Assembly (NCBI GenBank): GCA_017979445.1
Contig: CM030706.1
Span: forward strand, 8,356,967 to 8,420,966
Length of the DNA stretch: 64,000 nucleotides
Reading direction: 5' to 3'
DNA from: Akebia trifoliata
Lineage: Eukaryota; Streptophyta; Magnoliopsida; Ranunculales; Lardizabalaceae
Notes under the pieces: model-generated
Told to the model about the DNA's origin: nothing
What the model saw: the letters and a program-made list of their open reading frames with translations, nothing else
The model's database searches: none
In this document: positions 21,881 through 33,407 of the stretch, in pieces
Layout of the letters: each line of letters begins with the position of its first letter
How positions within the stretch are numbered: position 1 is the first letter of the stretch
Program-made: the position numbers and the translations under genes

Positions 21881-24700
21881 TCATTTTCCCTCAATAACTT
21901 CGATGAAAATGTTGAAATTCTTGGTAGAAGACCACCCTTAACTTACACTCTTCTTTGCTATTTCCTTCATCTCTAAAACTCTTAATCTCATTTTCTCATC
22001 GCTAAGCAAATCTTTAACCTTCTTATTAGTTTCTTCCGTTGGGATAATTCAGTTCTCTTTTGGTTGCAACTTCAATCCAACTTTCCAAACATCAGATATG
22101 TAACTTTGGTTATGGAATTGGTCACCAAAGTAAGGCCAACAGAGGAATGGAACTCCCATGCTTAATCCTTCCATTGTTGAATTCCTACCACAATGAGTCA
22201 AGAAGCAAGAAATGGAAGGATGGCTCAACACCTGCTGTTGTGGTGCCCACCCCACCACTTTTCCATTTGAACCTAATCTTGCTTGAAAACCATCTGGGTA
22301 TGTTTCGGTTGGACCGTCGGTGAGATTGGGTTGCATGACCCACAAGAAAGGCTGACAAGTAAGCTCGAGCCCGAGTGCTAGCTCATGGAACTGGTCCTGG
22401 TTAAAAGACCATGAAGCTTCCAAAGGCAACATGGATGACAGAACAGGAAGTCTGTTTATCTAGCCAGTGCAGGCAAGTCGAGTCTTCCGGCAAAAAGTTT
22501 CCATGAATCTAGTCTAGGTGGCAACACTTAAGCAATGGGCCGATTGGGAGGAGGTTTGGATTCAATTGAAAAGTTGGTTTTTTGATCTCGTAGAATGAGT
22601 TGCATGGAACCAAATCAACGTCTTTGATTGCTTCCTTGTTTGTTAATATGTATCGAAATAATGTTTGGTCCACCGAAGGGTCACCGATGCGGTTCCATGG
22701 ATAATGGGTTCTGTTCATGGGAGGCATGGTAGGAGATAGGCGGACCATTTTTCGATTTATGGGGCTCCTGTAAGTTTGATTAACCAATTTTGTCTTTAGT
22801 AAAATCTTTGAAAATGACGTAAACTTTTAATTGAAATTTTAATAAAATTAGGGAAGGGACACTGCTGCTTAGCTAAATACTCGAAATCGTGGGTTTTTAT
22901 CGTCGCACATTTTGTTATTTATCGAGAGATTTTTCTTTTTAAAGATTTATCTTTAATTATTTTACATAAATCATTTAATATTAAATAACTAAAGGTCTTT
23001 TTGTAATTTAAAAAATTAAATTGTAGGGTTATAAGTCAATGTAACTCACCTTTCTCACAATATTACAGTAAAGAATAAAGATAAAGGTGTCAATGGATTG
23101 GCCTGACTACAGGTCCAATCCACAATGGATTGGTCTATAATTAGGTTTATAGTCCCAATTCTTATTCATCTTAGATGGGATGAAGCCCATTAAATTAGAG
23201 GGCTGGGCTTCTATATCGATTTGGGTTTAGCCTGATAATTCAACTTATCTCAACAAGCCCAACCTTTAATTTACTCCAAATCGACGTTCCAGCTGAAGCC
23301 TAGCCGTCTACCCTCAAATTAGTCTAAGTGTTGTCCTGCCGGGGCAAAGTTGGGTTGGGTCACGAATAAGATTGATTTAGTCATGGAAAAACGCGTGATG
23401 CCTATCTGTCGAGACTATTACCAATCCCAATAGTACATATTTCGATAATAAAACCAGAAAATACATATCCCTATGATAGAATTTTATTGGATTTCTTGTT
23501 TTAATGGTCGTTATTCAAAAGAATTCAATGGCCTAGTTTGGTCCATAATGCAGTGGCAGTGGGTAGACTTCTAAAGGGATTTTTTTTTTTTAATAGGAAA
23601 ACAAGCCCCTCAAACTAGGTTAATTTGAAGACATCCATCAAATAAATGGTTGAGAAGGGGAGAACAATCCTAGGGATTCACAAATAATGTATCCTAGATA
23701 ATATTAGTCTATATATATTTTGAGTAGCAATAGCTGTAGATTTGATATAAGGACTCAGTATCAATTACTCTACATGTGATCCACATCATCATATAGAGTT
23801 GACATATACCTTCTTTAAAAGAATGCTGATTTTGTAACTCCACCTGACAGAGAACTCAAAAACTCACTGACACGTGGCAGTTACAAGAATTGTAGATTTT
23901 TCAAAACATGTGTAGTTGTGTATCCCAAGGGAAAAATCTACTGTTCTTGCAGGGTACACGTCAGTTGAGTTTTTGAGTCACTTGTCAGGTTGAGTTACAA
24001 AATCATTGCAGTTTTTGAAAACCGTACGACAGTTCAACTAGGTCTGACCAAAATTTTAAAATATATCGGTCCAATTCACTTTGAACCAGTATTTTACATA
24101 GAATCGACGATTTCTTCAAAATTGATAGTTCAACTGTCATTTTAAAGAAAGAAAGAAAGTTGAAAAATCTCATTAAATTTAAAGAAAATAGAAAAGTTTC
24201 AAGAAAATCTTTAATTTTAAGCCCTGGTCCGACCATTTGAAAAAAAATTCGGTCTGATTTTTAAAACATTGGTTGAAAAAAAAAAAAAAATTACAAAGAA
24301 ATAAGTGACCTCAAGATTGTACCTTGTATCGCACATCTTGGTGGGAAAGTGTGTCTGAACCATAGATGCTTTTCACACTTTCGCGTCAGGATGTGTGATA
24401 TGAGGCTCAAACTTGTGGTCACTTCAGCTTTATTCAAGCAATAATTCTTACCGTTGGTGTCAATCATTTCCTCTTCTATCAGCTTTGGAATGTGTTGGTT
24501 CAAGAAACTTAGCGTTGCCAAAGCCGGCCAAAAGGCTAACAAGTGATTCCCATCTTCTTAGCAACTTTTGCAGCCAATCCCATAACTTCATTAACAATGA
24601 TACAAGTGATCTTATCATCATTGGATTCATTGATTTTTTCTATCAATTCCTCAAGATGATGCGGCATTGATCTCAATAATTCATCCAACTTACTTTTATA
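21881..24700 (-). pseudogene. UDP-glycosyltransferase (UGT83A-type) pseudogene
   Basis: A close relative of the intact UGT at 33408-35716, with the same two-exon structure. The exon 1 remnant (24452 to about 24700) keeps only residues from about 85 on (MPHHLEELIEKINES) and has a frameshift after KKMGI; the donor site is conserved. Exon 2 (21881-22767) keeps the PSPG box but is disabled by several changes: a lost base at the exon junction, a stop after KCCHLD, an extra T after GSFMVF, Trp to Arg in the PSPG HCGWNS motif, and a stop at PKEN. The N-terminal 85 residues with the catalytic His are missing. The intron holds a MITE (23828-24005). It is probably the decayed half of a tandem gene duplication. 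Confidence 0.9.
23828..24005. mobile_element. Foldback MITE
   Basis: Inverted arms: TGATTTTGTAACTCCACCTG with AGAACTCAAAAACTCACTGA on the left, against TCAGTTGAGTTTTTGAGTCA and CAGGTTGAGTTACAAAATCA on the right. About 178 bp, non-coding, inside the intron of the UGT pseudogene. The terminal TGATTTT resembles the MITE at 14170. Confidence 0.82.
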
Positions 24701-24894
24701 CTAGAATTCTTCCATCTTTTTAATATAAACTTCTCATTTGTTTAGCACGTTAATTGCATAAAATTATGGTAGAATGTGTAATCTAAGGCTAACCTAATAC
24801 AAGTTAGATGCTTAAGGCGAAAACTTTAAATGAGATAAAGGAAGTGAATACTATGATAGATTTAATGAATCGAGCCAGAATCCTGGCTCTTCTG

Positions 24895-26882
24895 CCAAAC
24901 TCTTAGAAAAATTAAGTATTTGTGTATAGTATACAATGCGTAGGACGCCTCAACAGAATGATGTAGTTGAAAGACATAATCGTATACTCATGAACATAGT
25001 TAGGAGTATGTTGAGTGATTCAATAGTTTTATAATTTTAGTGGGGAGAAGCATTAAAAATCGTAATATACATCTTAAATAGGATTCCTAGTAAGACAGTA
25101 CCTAAGACTCCATTCGAGTTGTGGATTGATAGAAAACCTAGTTTAAGACACTTACATGTTTGGAGCTATTTAGCGGAAGCAAATATTTACAACTCACAGG
25201 AAAGGAAATTGGATCCCAAGACCATTTCTAAATATTTCATTGGTTATTTAGAAAAATATAAAGGATACAAATTCTATTGCCTTAACTATAATATGAGATT
25301 ATTTGAAATCGGTAATGCTAGATTCTTAGAAAATTGTGAGATTAGTACGAATGTGGAACAACGTAAAATAACTCTTAAAGAAATAAGAGTGAATATCCTA
25401 CCATCTCTTAATCTTCAAGAAACTGTTGATTATCAAGATGTTCGACAATTTGGGGAGAATGAAAAATAGTTAGAACAAGTTGATTCACTACTCCATCAAG
25501 ACTTAATCATTGTAATTGAAGATTCACCACTGGTAACTTTGAGAAGATTTCTTAAAATAAGAAGACCTGCAATTTCAAATGATTACGTGGTCTATCTATA
25601 AGAATCTGATTTTGATATTGAGATAAATAAAGATTCGATTACGTTTTCACAAATAATGAAAAGTAATAATTTTATCAAGTAAATGAATGTCATGAAAGAA
25701 AAGTTAAAATCTATGGACCAGAATCGTGATTGGGATCTTGTCGAATTATTTCCTAAAAGTAAGAAAGTCGATTGTAAATGAGTCTTCAAGACCAAACGTG
25801 ACACAAAATGTAATGTTTAACAATTTAAAATCAGGCTTGTGGCCTAAGATTTTATTAAAAAAGAAGGTATTGTTATACTGAAACTTTCTCTTTAGAGACT
25901 CACTAAGAATTGTTATGATATTGGTGTCTTATTATGATTCTGAGTTACACAAGATGGATGTGAAAACGACTTTCTTAAATAGGAGTTTGGATGAAAAAAT
26001 CTACATGGAGCAACCTAAAAGATTCACAAAAAAAGGAAATGAAAAGTTAGCCTGTGGACTTAAGAAATCCATTTACGGACTTAAACAAACTTCAAGGCAA
26101 TGGTACATAAAGTTTAATGATACCATTTACTTATTTGGATTTAAGGAAAACACTGTTGACTAGTGCATCCATCTAAAGATTAGTGGGAACAAGTTTATTA
26201 TGTTGATTTTGTTTGTGGATGATATTCTGTTAGTTAGTAGTGATCTTGGTTTGCTGCACAAAACTAAAAATTATCTCATTGAGATCTTTAAAATGATTGA
26301 TATGAGTGAGACAACATATGTCATTAGCATAAAAATCCATAGAAATTGATCTTAAAGATTATTATTATTGTTTAAAAAATGTTATATCAATAGAGTCTTA
26401 GAGAGATATAATATGTAATCTTGTTCTATTAGTGACGTCCTATCAAGAAAAGAGACAAGTTCAACTTGATGCAATGTCTGTAAAATGATTTAGAAATGAA
26501 GTAGATAAAGGACATTCCATACACTTCAACTATTGGGAGTTTGATGTACGCTCAGATATGTATTAGACTGGATATCAGTTTTGTAGTTAAAATGTTAGAC
26601 AGATATCAAAAGTAACACAGGAATAAATTATTGGAAAATTATAAAGAAGGTTATGAGGTATTTACAAGGAATGAATGATTATATGTTCATTGATAGAGGA
26701 TCAGATCATCTAGAAGTGATCGGGTACTCTAATTCAAATTTTGTCAGATGCTTTAATAACAGAAAATCTTCATTGAGTTCTGTTTTTTTGCTAGCAAGAG
26801 GAGTTATCTTGTGGAGCAAAATAGTACTACTTCATCTATTATGAAGGCAGAATTCGTGGTATGCTTTTAGGCCATGAGTCAT
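24895..26882 (+). pseudogene. Decayed copia pol, first part (split by CACTA)
   Basis: Integrase end (RRTPQQNDVVERHNRILMNI at about 24935), then [19 protein letters not shown] (25119-25469), RT (LHKMDVKTTFLNRSLDEKIY, LKKSIYGLKQTSRQWYIKF, LFVDDILLVSSD) and RNase H (VMRYLQGMNDYMF, VIGYSNSNF). Many stops. It is closely related in motif order and spacing to the copia element at 42984-53820. The frame is cut at 26882 by a CACTA element and resumes at 30935. Confidence 0.85.
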
Positions 26883-27635
26883 CACTACGTCATATTTCAC
26901 AAAAAACGACGGACCAAAGTCGTCGTTTTTTTAGAATAATGACGGCCCCCGCCGTTGCAAGGACAGTTGTAAATAACGATGTCGTTTTTAGTGAACGACG
27001 GTTGACACGTGTCAATAAAGTGTTGTAAAAAACGACGGTCATGGTCTGTCAAAATAAAACGACGGCCCAAACCCGTCATTTTTTAGTCGAATTTAAATTT
27101 AATTAATACATTTTTGACACTTTTTTTTTTTAAATTTAACCACTATTGTTTGTCATTTTTAATATTTTTCACCTGAAAAGAAAATGACAATTTTCATTGA
27201 ACAAAAAATTGAAATCTAAAAAAATAAATAAATAAATACACCAAAAAAACAAAAATTTACATTTTTCAAATGGAAACCATTTTCCTTCAAATTTTACATG
27301 TGCAATCATAGTCCAACATGCCCCATTTTCATGGTGTCGATTTTAATCCACATCCCAACGTTTAAAGTAGTTTTTCAAAAAATTTCTACCAACTTCACTT
27401 GACTTGACTTATAGAAATCAAAACCAACGTCTGTCTTGCGACATATTGCCGAAATCTGTGATTGAAAAATTAAAAAACATTGTCAGATATATAGTAGTGA
27501 CACCGACTACCTAAAGCAATCCAAGTAATTATGCAAGAAAGATGAATATATCAAATTACAAAATAAAAGTACCTCTACCATATAATTTTTTATGTTTAGT
27601 GTCTATCTACCATATAAAGCAAGAAAAGTCCTCTC

Positions 27636-27856
27636 TTCAGTAAAACTTTATTCGAAATTTGGGCCAATCAATAATATCACCGCATGTCAAATCAGCGAAT
27701 GTTCCTTCTCCACTCTGTAGAATCACATTCCCATCAAGGACTTCATCTATAAGAATATCGTAACTATCTGAATCTGCATTAGATGCACCTATCACTCTTC
27801 CTTCAGCAACACAATCATGTGGTCGTTGTAAGCGATTAACCTTACAAGGACCTGTC
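27636..27856 (-). pseudogene. Possible CACTA-encoded C-terminal domain (Tnp1/DUF8039-like)
   Basis: An open minus-strand frame reads CKVNRLQRPHDCVAEGRVIG, then DILIDEVLDGNVILQSGEG and TFADLTCGDIIDWPKFRIKF, and ends with TGA at 27636-27638. The pattern 'VAEG.V...' followed by 'I.WP...' resembles C-terminal domains in plant En/Spm-associated proteins. A possible acceptor (GACAG) precedes it. The family assignment is from memory of the pattern and uncertain. It is the only candidate for the element's own coding DNA. Confidence 0.45.
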
Positions 27857-28097
27857 TATATGCTTGATGAACTGTAATAATTGATAATTGACTATAAGCA
27901 TCGTTTGAGGAGGGTGAGGAGATCATCTAGATAGAGTGAATATAATATATTTGGAAAGTAGTTCCTATAACATACAAGAAATATGATAAAAATGTCTTCT
28001 TAGAGATAAGTTTTTATAGGTAACTAGTTTTCAACACTTAGTCAAAACGAGCTTTCGACTTTTTGTGATTGTAAGAAGTCGACGTGCTTTTTATTAC

Positions 28098-28190
28098 CAG
28101 AATATGTTCTTTGGTCTGTGGCATGGGCCCATCAGGGGCAGATACAACCAGAATGCCCCCGTCCATTTAGGCAGCCCCAGTTATCATGTT
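28098..28190 (-). pseudogene. Captured exon of organellar elongation factor Tu
   Basis: Thirty-one codons read NMITGAA, a TAA stop, then [20 protein letters not shown] and HIL. This is the EF-Tu G-domain segment between the DCPGH and NKxD motifs; the [12 protein letters not shown] wording fits the mitochondrial type. The exon keeps an acceptor (CACAG) and a donor (GTAATA), so it was copied from genomic DNA with its flanking introns. The stop replaces a Gln (CAA to TAA, 28167-28169). Neighbouring EF-Tu exons were not found inside the CACTA element, so no product is expected. Confidence 0.88.
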
Positions 28191-29807
28191 CTGTGATTCA
28201 AGCAAACTCATAAGGCAGGGCACAAGGTAATGAAGAAATTCTCCCATCAAGCAAATATGATAGCTTGGACGTGAATACAAGAGACAGAAATCAATTTAAT
28301 CACTTCAACAACAATGGTGGAACCAACTGCTAATCTAAGGGAAAAACAACTAATTGAACTTCAAGGCATAATTAAATGATGTGATGTTCAGACTATTATG
28401 TTGTATGACAGTCAACAGAACAGTAATTTTTTTTCTTTTTTGGCTCCAACCAAACATTATTAATTAACTTAATGAATAAATAATAAGTACAACTTTTAAA
28501 ACAATAGCATTCAAAATGAGAACATTAGAGATGAACACAAACACTCTTTGCTAGCAAGCTTTAAATCGGCAAAAACAAAGGGGCAATAGATGTGAACCTT
28601 GACCACCATTCACTGTTTTACCATTACGATGGTGGGTACCTTTTCTAACAATAACTATTTAGCAACAGTTATTTTCAAGTTAAATCAAAGGAACATCCCA
28701 TGAACAACAAATTTAAGACTCCAGATTTATAGCATAACTACTTATTAGAAGGACAATCAGAGGCTACACCATTTTACTATATGGTATAAGACTCAGATCA
28801 TGCTTTAAAATTATAACTGAAAAGGATGCTTCATTTCCATCAAAACAGCTATAGTTGTGAGCACATACTACAAGATAAAATATGTAAACAAAGCTGTGAA
28901 GAATATCTTTGTCCGTTTGAGCATTGAGAATGTAAGGGAATCGAGATTCTTGTAATAAACAAGTAGGCTCAGCAATTTTGGGCTCAACTAATGGTAAAAG
29001 CATTAAATGTTATTTTAAGAAGTAGAAGGATATCCTTTTACTTCTTTTAATTTTGGGCTCATCCTGACATCAGACCTGTCACTTGTTTCTCAGAATTATT
29101 GAGAAGAAAAGTTGTGTATCTCAAGACTATATAATATATATCATTTAGATTGTCTACAAGCCCTTTCCCCTCTAGATTTTATGGCTGGGGTGATGTTAAA
29201 TCCAAATAGAAATCCACAGCAGGCTGACTTACAGTTTTTCCTGTATTTGAGCCCCATTGGCAAATGAGTCGGGCTGGGGTGACACAAAGGGAGACACAAA
29301 GATGACAAAAAAAATTCGTGGTGTCATGGACATTACCAAATCAGCCAATATGCATGGCTGGTGGACTGCCTACAGTATGAACCAAATTCCTTGCTTCTGC
29401 CCCTGTACATGATTAAATTAATTTGGTAACTAGCTGTGCTGTCCTCTAGCATGTGAGATTGGTTAAGTTTTGGTTGGATCTGAATATTGTTCATTGGAGT
29501 AGGTATGAACACACTTGCAATACCAATAGACATGGGTTTATACACAGATTTGGGCCTTAATTCTCAATCAATAAACAAAATAACTAAACTATACCTAGTT
29601 ATGAAGCTAACTCACCGAGATTTCTAACATTGCTACAAACTGACCACAAAAATCAACCTAGTGCCTACTAGGTGTTGTTCTCATATTACATGATCAAATA
29701 TCAAGTTAAATTACAATAATTAATCACCATATATTAAATTACAAGTAACCACATGTCTATATAACACAATCAAGGTTTGTATTCTTCTAAATATAAAAAG
29801 ATTACAC

Positions 29808-30164
29808 TCATGAGTGCAAGTTAAGATTTATTAACCGATCAAAATTAATCTCATCTTCATTTGCATCCTCATTACGTGATACTTCATTGGTCAAATGATC
29901 ACTACCATCTTTATCAAAATTAATCTCATCTTCATTTGCATCCTCATTTGCATCCTTATTTCTTATAAAATAAATTAAAACTTTGTCATGCCATTTACAT
30001 ACAAATTCTGAACTTCTTATAAAATTATAAATCCAAATCACAATTAATTGAGGTGAACCTTCATAAAGAGGACCAGCTGTTATTGACAAATAACATAGAG
30101 AAGCCTTCAACAAAACAAGCCAAAACACAGGGAAAGGAGTAGAAGAAACACAAAATACCAACAA
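29808..30164 (-). other. 118-codon frame with an internal acidic repeat, unknown
   Basis: A minus-strand frame inside the CACTA element. It has a hydrophobic first half (VFCVSSTPFPVFWLVLLKAS) and an acidic C-terminus in which NEDANEDEINFD-type sequence occurs twice. The DNA repeat is about 33 bases. No family is recognised. It may be a chance frame or a piece of the element's own gene. Confidence 0.22.
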
Positions 30165-30349
30165 ATCAACAATCGCAGAGATAGATCCCTCTTGAGAATC
30201 AAAACTAATCGGGTTTCTGAAATTATTAAATTGTTTAATACTTCTAAAATTATTCTTAATGTCAGTCGTCTCGACTTGAAACAGATCTTATTAGATCAGA
30301 TTTACTTGAAAAAAATTCCATATACAGTGGAATCCCAACCAGCCCCATC

Positions 30350-30640
30350 ATCTCTTCCTCTTCTTAGGGTTACAAATACAACAACATGGAGAGAGAGAAC
30401 TACCTGGAAAGCTTGTGCCAGAGAAGATGGTGTCGAACTTTGCCTGATTTCGTAATCACTTTGGATTGCTGAAGACTCTCTGTTAGGATCGAGAGAGAAA
30501 CGATTGTAAATCCGAAACGCTAAATCGCGAAAGAGGATACTGTGAGAGGAGATCGAAAATCAAAAAACCTAGAATCGTGAGAGAAGAAATCGAATCGAGT
30601 CTGAGATTTGAATTCTAGGGTTTTTTTTTTAAGAAGATCA
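30350..30640 (-). other. Plant 5'-leader-like segment inside the CACTA element
   Basis: The minus strand reads AAAACCCTAG, then pyrimidine-rich TTTCTTCTCTCACG and GATTTTCGATCTCCTCTC, a composition common in plant 5' UTRs. A possible donor (TTCCAG then GTAGTTC) lies near 30403. It could be a captured host leader or the element's own promoter. The gene is not identified. Confidence 0.3.
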
Positions 30641-30934
30641 TTCGAATCGGCTGTTGTTAAGGTTTTGAATCTGAATTTTAATCGATATAAATAATACTGC
30701 CAGCATAATTTTTTTTAATGCCACGCTATTTGGTATAGCATTAGTAAAAATAGGTGCGGCAATAGTAACTCGCTTAGTTATTTAATGACGGATTAAGTTA
30801 GTTGTTAATAATCGACAATTATAGACGTCATTAATGGTTAAACAACTAACAAAACCCGTCGTATATAAACAACTGCTTTCGTCCGTCGTTTTTTCCACCT
30901 TTTTTAGTCGTTTTTTCTTATTTGTGACGTAGTG

Positions 30935-32090
30935 CATGTTCTATGATTGTGAAATTTTATCCCAAGACTTTGAGTTATCGACTCTATAGTTAAGTCGTTA
31001 AAGATATATTATGATAATTCTATAACTGTGTTTTTCTCTAAGAATGGAAAGCACTCAAACGGTGCAAAACACATGAGTCTAGAAATAATTAATGTCACTA
31101 GAGAACAGTCGTACCACTCAAGTGATTGCTAATCCATTGACAAATGGACTATTATCAAAAGCTTACAAATAACATGTTATCAAGATGGGTATTTTGAAAA
31201 AATCTTTTATGTATTTGGAATAAATTATGTTAAAGTGGTTATGTAATTGACATTAACATTAATACTAAATAAAATTTATTTATGTTTATTTCTTTTTCTA
31301 TTTATATTATGTATATTTTATTTGAATTTAAGTAATGCAAAAAATATCTTGACAAGAAAAATGACATAAGCAAAATTAAAAATTATATAAGAAAATGTAT
31401 TGATGACGTGGTATATGAAAGGAAATGTGGTATAGATGACATACAACCGTCATGACTTACATTAATATTTAATCGAAATATGACATTATACAATCTAATT
31501 GTAATATTGGAAATATTGACAATTTTTAAAATTCGTAATCACGTATAAAATATTTTATTTATAGAATCCTAAATTGAGTTTTTTCAAAATATTTTGAAAA
31601 TTCACTTTAGCACAATCAGTCTAATGGACCAAGTGGGAGAATGTTAGAATAAATCGTATGGCCCATTGACCTCACGTTTGGTATTTTAATTGCATTAAAG
31701 ATTTTATAAAGATAATAAATATAAATATTGAAAGAATCTCAATATCGTTGGAATTATATAGTATTCTTTTAAGGTTAATAGGAAACTTTGATGGAGAGGA
31801 ATCTTACTAAAAGAAGAACTCTAAGTCCTCAACCTCCATCTATAAAAGAGGATTGACAACCCCATATTGGTAATGTGGAAAACGCACATAAGGTAGAGAG
31901 TTTTAAAATAGTGACACCCATCAATTACTAGAATCTTAGCCGTTCCATATAGAGAACATGGACAAGGTGAGTCTAGAATGTAAATGATTAATTTGATTGG
32001 GATTTGAACACTTCGACAAACACGTGGATTGCAAAGGCACACTGCCAACGATTATTGAATCAACATTTTATTATGGCACAAGGTAAATAT
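30935..32090 (+). pseudogene. Decayed copia pol, second part, and 3' LTR
   Basis: The RNase H frame resumes after the CACTA element (AMSH joined to VL, then NFIPRL) and ends near 31190 with NPLTNGLLSKAYK-like sequence. This parallels WLRNFIMELG and DPLTKGLPPKVFKEH of the copia element at 42984-53820. A polypurine tract (AAGTGGGAGAA) precedes the probable LTR start TGTTAGAATAAATCG at 31642. That LTR has TATAAAAG at about 31842. Its end near 32090 is a guess because no 5' LTR was found. Confidence 0.7.
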
Positions 32091-32199
32091 CCTAACTCAA
32101 TATAATTTACATGAATAATATTCTTGAAATATGTAATAGATTCCGATCTTATTGGGAACCATAGTTTATGAAAGTTATGTTAAAGATTTGAATGTGTGA

Positions 32200-32480
32200 C
32201 ATCTAACAAAAGTAAAAAATTGATGATCTAAATATACTTTGGAACAACAATTTCCGTGATCTTAAATATATTAAAAGTGAGAATGGAAAGATTGAAGAAG
32301 ATGTTACCCACTGAATCAAATTTGGATGGTTAAAGTAGAGGTGCACTTCTGAAGTACTGTGTATACCAATCAAAATAAGGGAATTTTTTATTATTAGACA
32401 ACATTAAGACCAGCTATACTTTATGGAACTGAATGTTGGGCAATCAAGAAACATCATGATTAAGCTTTTTTAACTATTTA
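32200..32480 (+). mobile_element. L1 LINE fragment
   Basis: Plus-strand pieces read NGKIEEDVTH, then IKFGWLK and TLRPAILYGTECWAIKKHHD. This is the same RT C-terminal LINE type as the antisense piece at 18893-19760. It is truncated at both ends, with stops and frame changes. Confidence 0.65.
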
Positions 32481-33407
32481 TTGGAGACATATGTGAATGG
32501 ATGGAATGGGGTTGACCCAAAGTCCAACTTAAGTTGGACTTTTAGTGGGTTTGTATCTTAACACCATTATCAATAAAAATTATTATTTTCTAAACACTCT
32601 ATCTCTCATAGTCCTAATGGAGATGAATTATTTTATGTTTTTTTTTCATCTTTTGAATTTCTTCTCTTAAGAAGGCTTGAATCCACTAGTGGAAATCATG
32701 GACCTACAAACTTGAATGGTTCTAGAGTTAGAATCATGCAAGGAGACCCATTCTTGAACAGAAACGTCAAGATCTTCAAGATTGATGCTTTCAAATTTTC
32801 CTTTTTTGGTCAAATTCCTTCATTAAGACCATTTTTCAGCAAATTTGCCAATTTAGGAAAATTTCTGTTTTGATTATAACTTTACTTATAGAAGTCAGAA
32901 TCATGCACTGGCAGTTTCACCATACTTGTAGGGTTTACTACTACCTATTTCTAAGCTTAGTTAGTTAGTTTTTTCTTCTATTGTTAGCATTTTTTTTTTC
33001 TTTCTAATTTTTGTTATTTTTGTGTTACTAGGAATAATTTTTTTTTCTTCCATAAATAGACTGCAACTACAATGTAGAGCCATCTTCAATTTAATAAAAT
33101 TTCTCTTTGAGAGCTCTCTTTTCTTATGGATTCCAAATTTTCTTTTTCTTTCATTGTTTTACCCTATATTAGATGCAATCATTTTTCATGCTTTTTAATT
33201 GATTAGACATCATCATTATATATAGATAATAGAACATACATCACACTTGCATTTGAAAAGAAATACCAAATATTCAAAGAGTTTTGCCAAATTTTCTCCC
33301 AAGTATCTATTTTATTTTAAGAATACAAATTTTGTTGCTCCATCAGATTGTTTGTCTAATTTTTGTCATCAGCATCCCCTTAATATTGGTTCAAATCCAT
33401 ATCACTT
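32481..33407. other. Intergenic DNA downstream of the UGT gene
   Basis: No gene was found. The part from about 32480 to 33120 (GACCCAAAGTCCAACTTAAG at its start, CAATTTAATAAAATTTCTCT near its end) has the look of an LTR or LINE 3' end, but no boundaries were found. 33121-33407 should hold the UGT 3' UTR on the minus strand. Confidence 0.35.

Larger units (their letters stand above)
26883..30934. mobile_element. CACTA (En/Spm) transposon with a captured EF-Tu exon
   Basis: A 4,052-bp element. The left end is CACTACGTCATATTTCAC and the right end, read outward, is CACTACGTCACAAATAAG. The 3-bp target duplication CAT (26880-26882 and 30935-30937) is the CACTA signature. Subterminal regions are packed with AACGACGG and CCGTCGTTTT motifs on both strands. 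The element interrupts a copia RNase H frame that reads on across the empty site. No complete transposase is present. The inside holds a transposase-associated exon-like remnant (27636-27856), one EF-Tu exon (28098-28190), a short repeat-containing frame (29808-30164) and a stretch like a plant 5' leader (30350-30640). It is probably non-autonomous. Confidence 0.93.
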
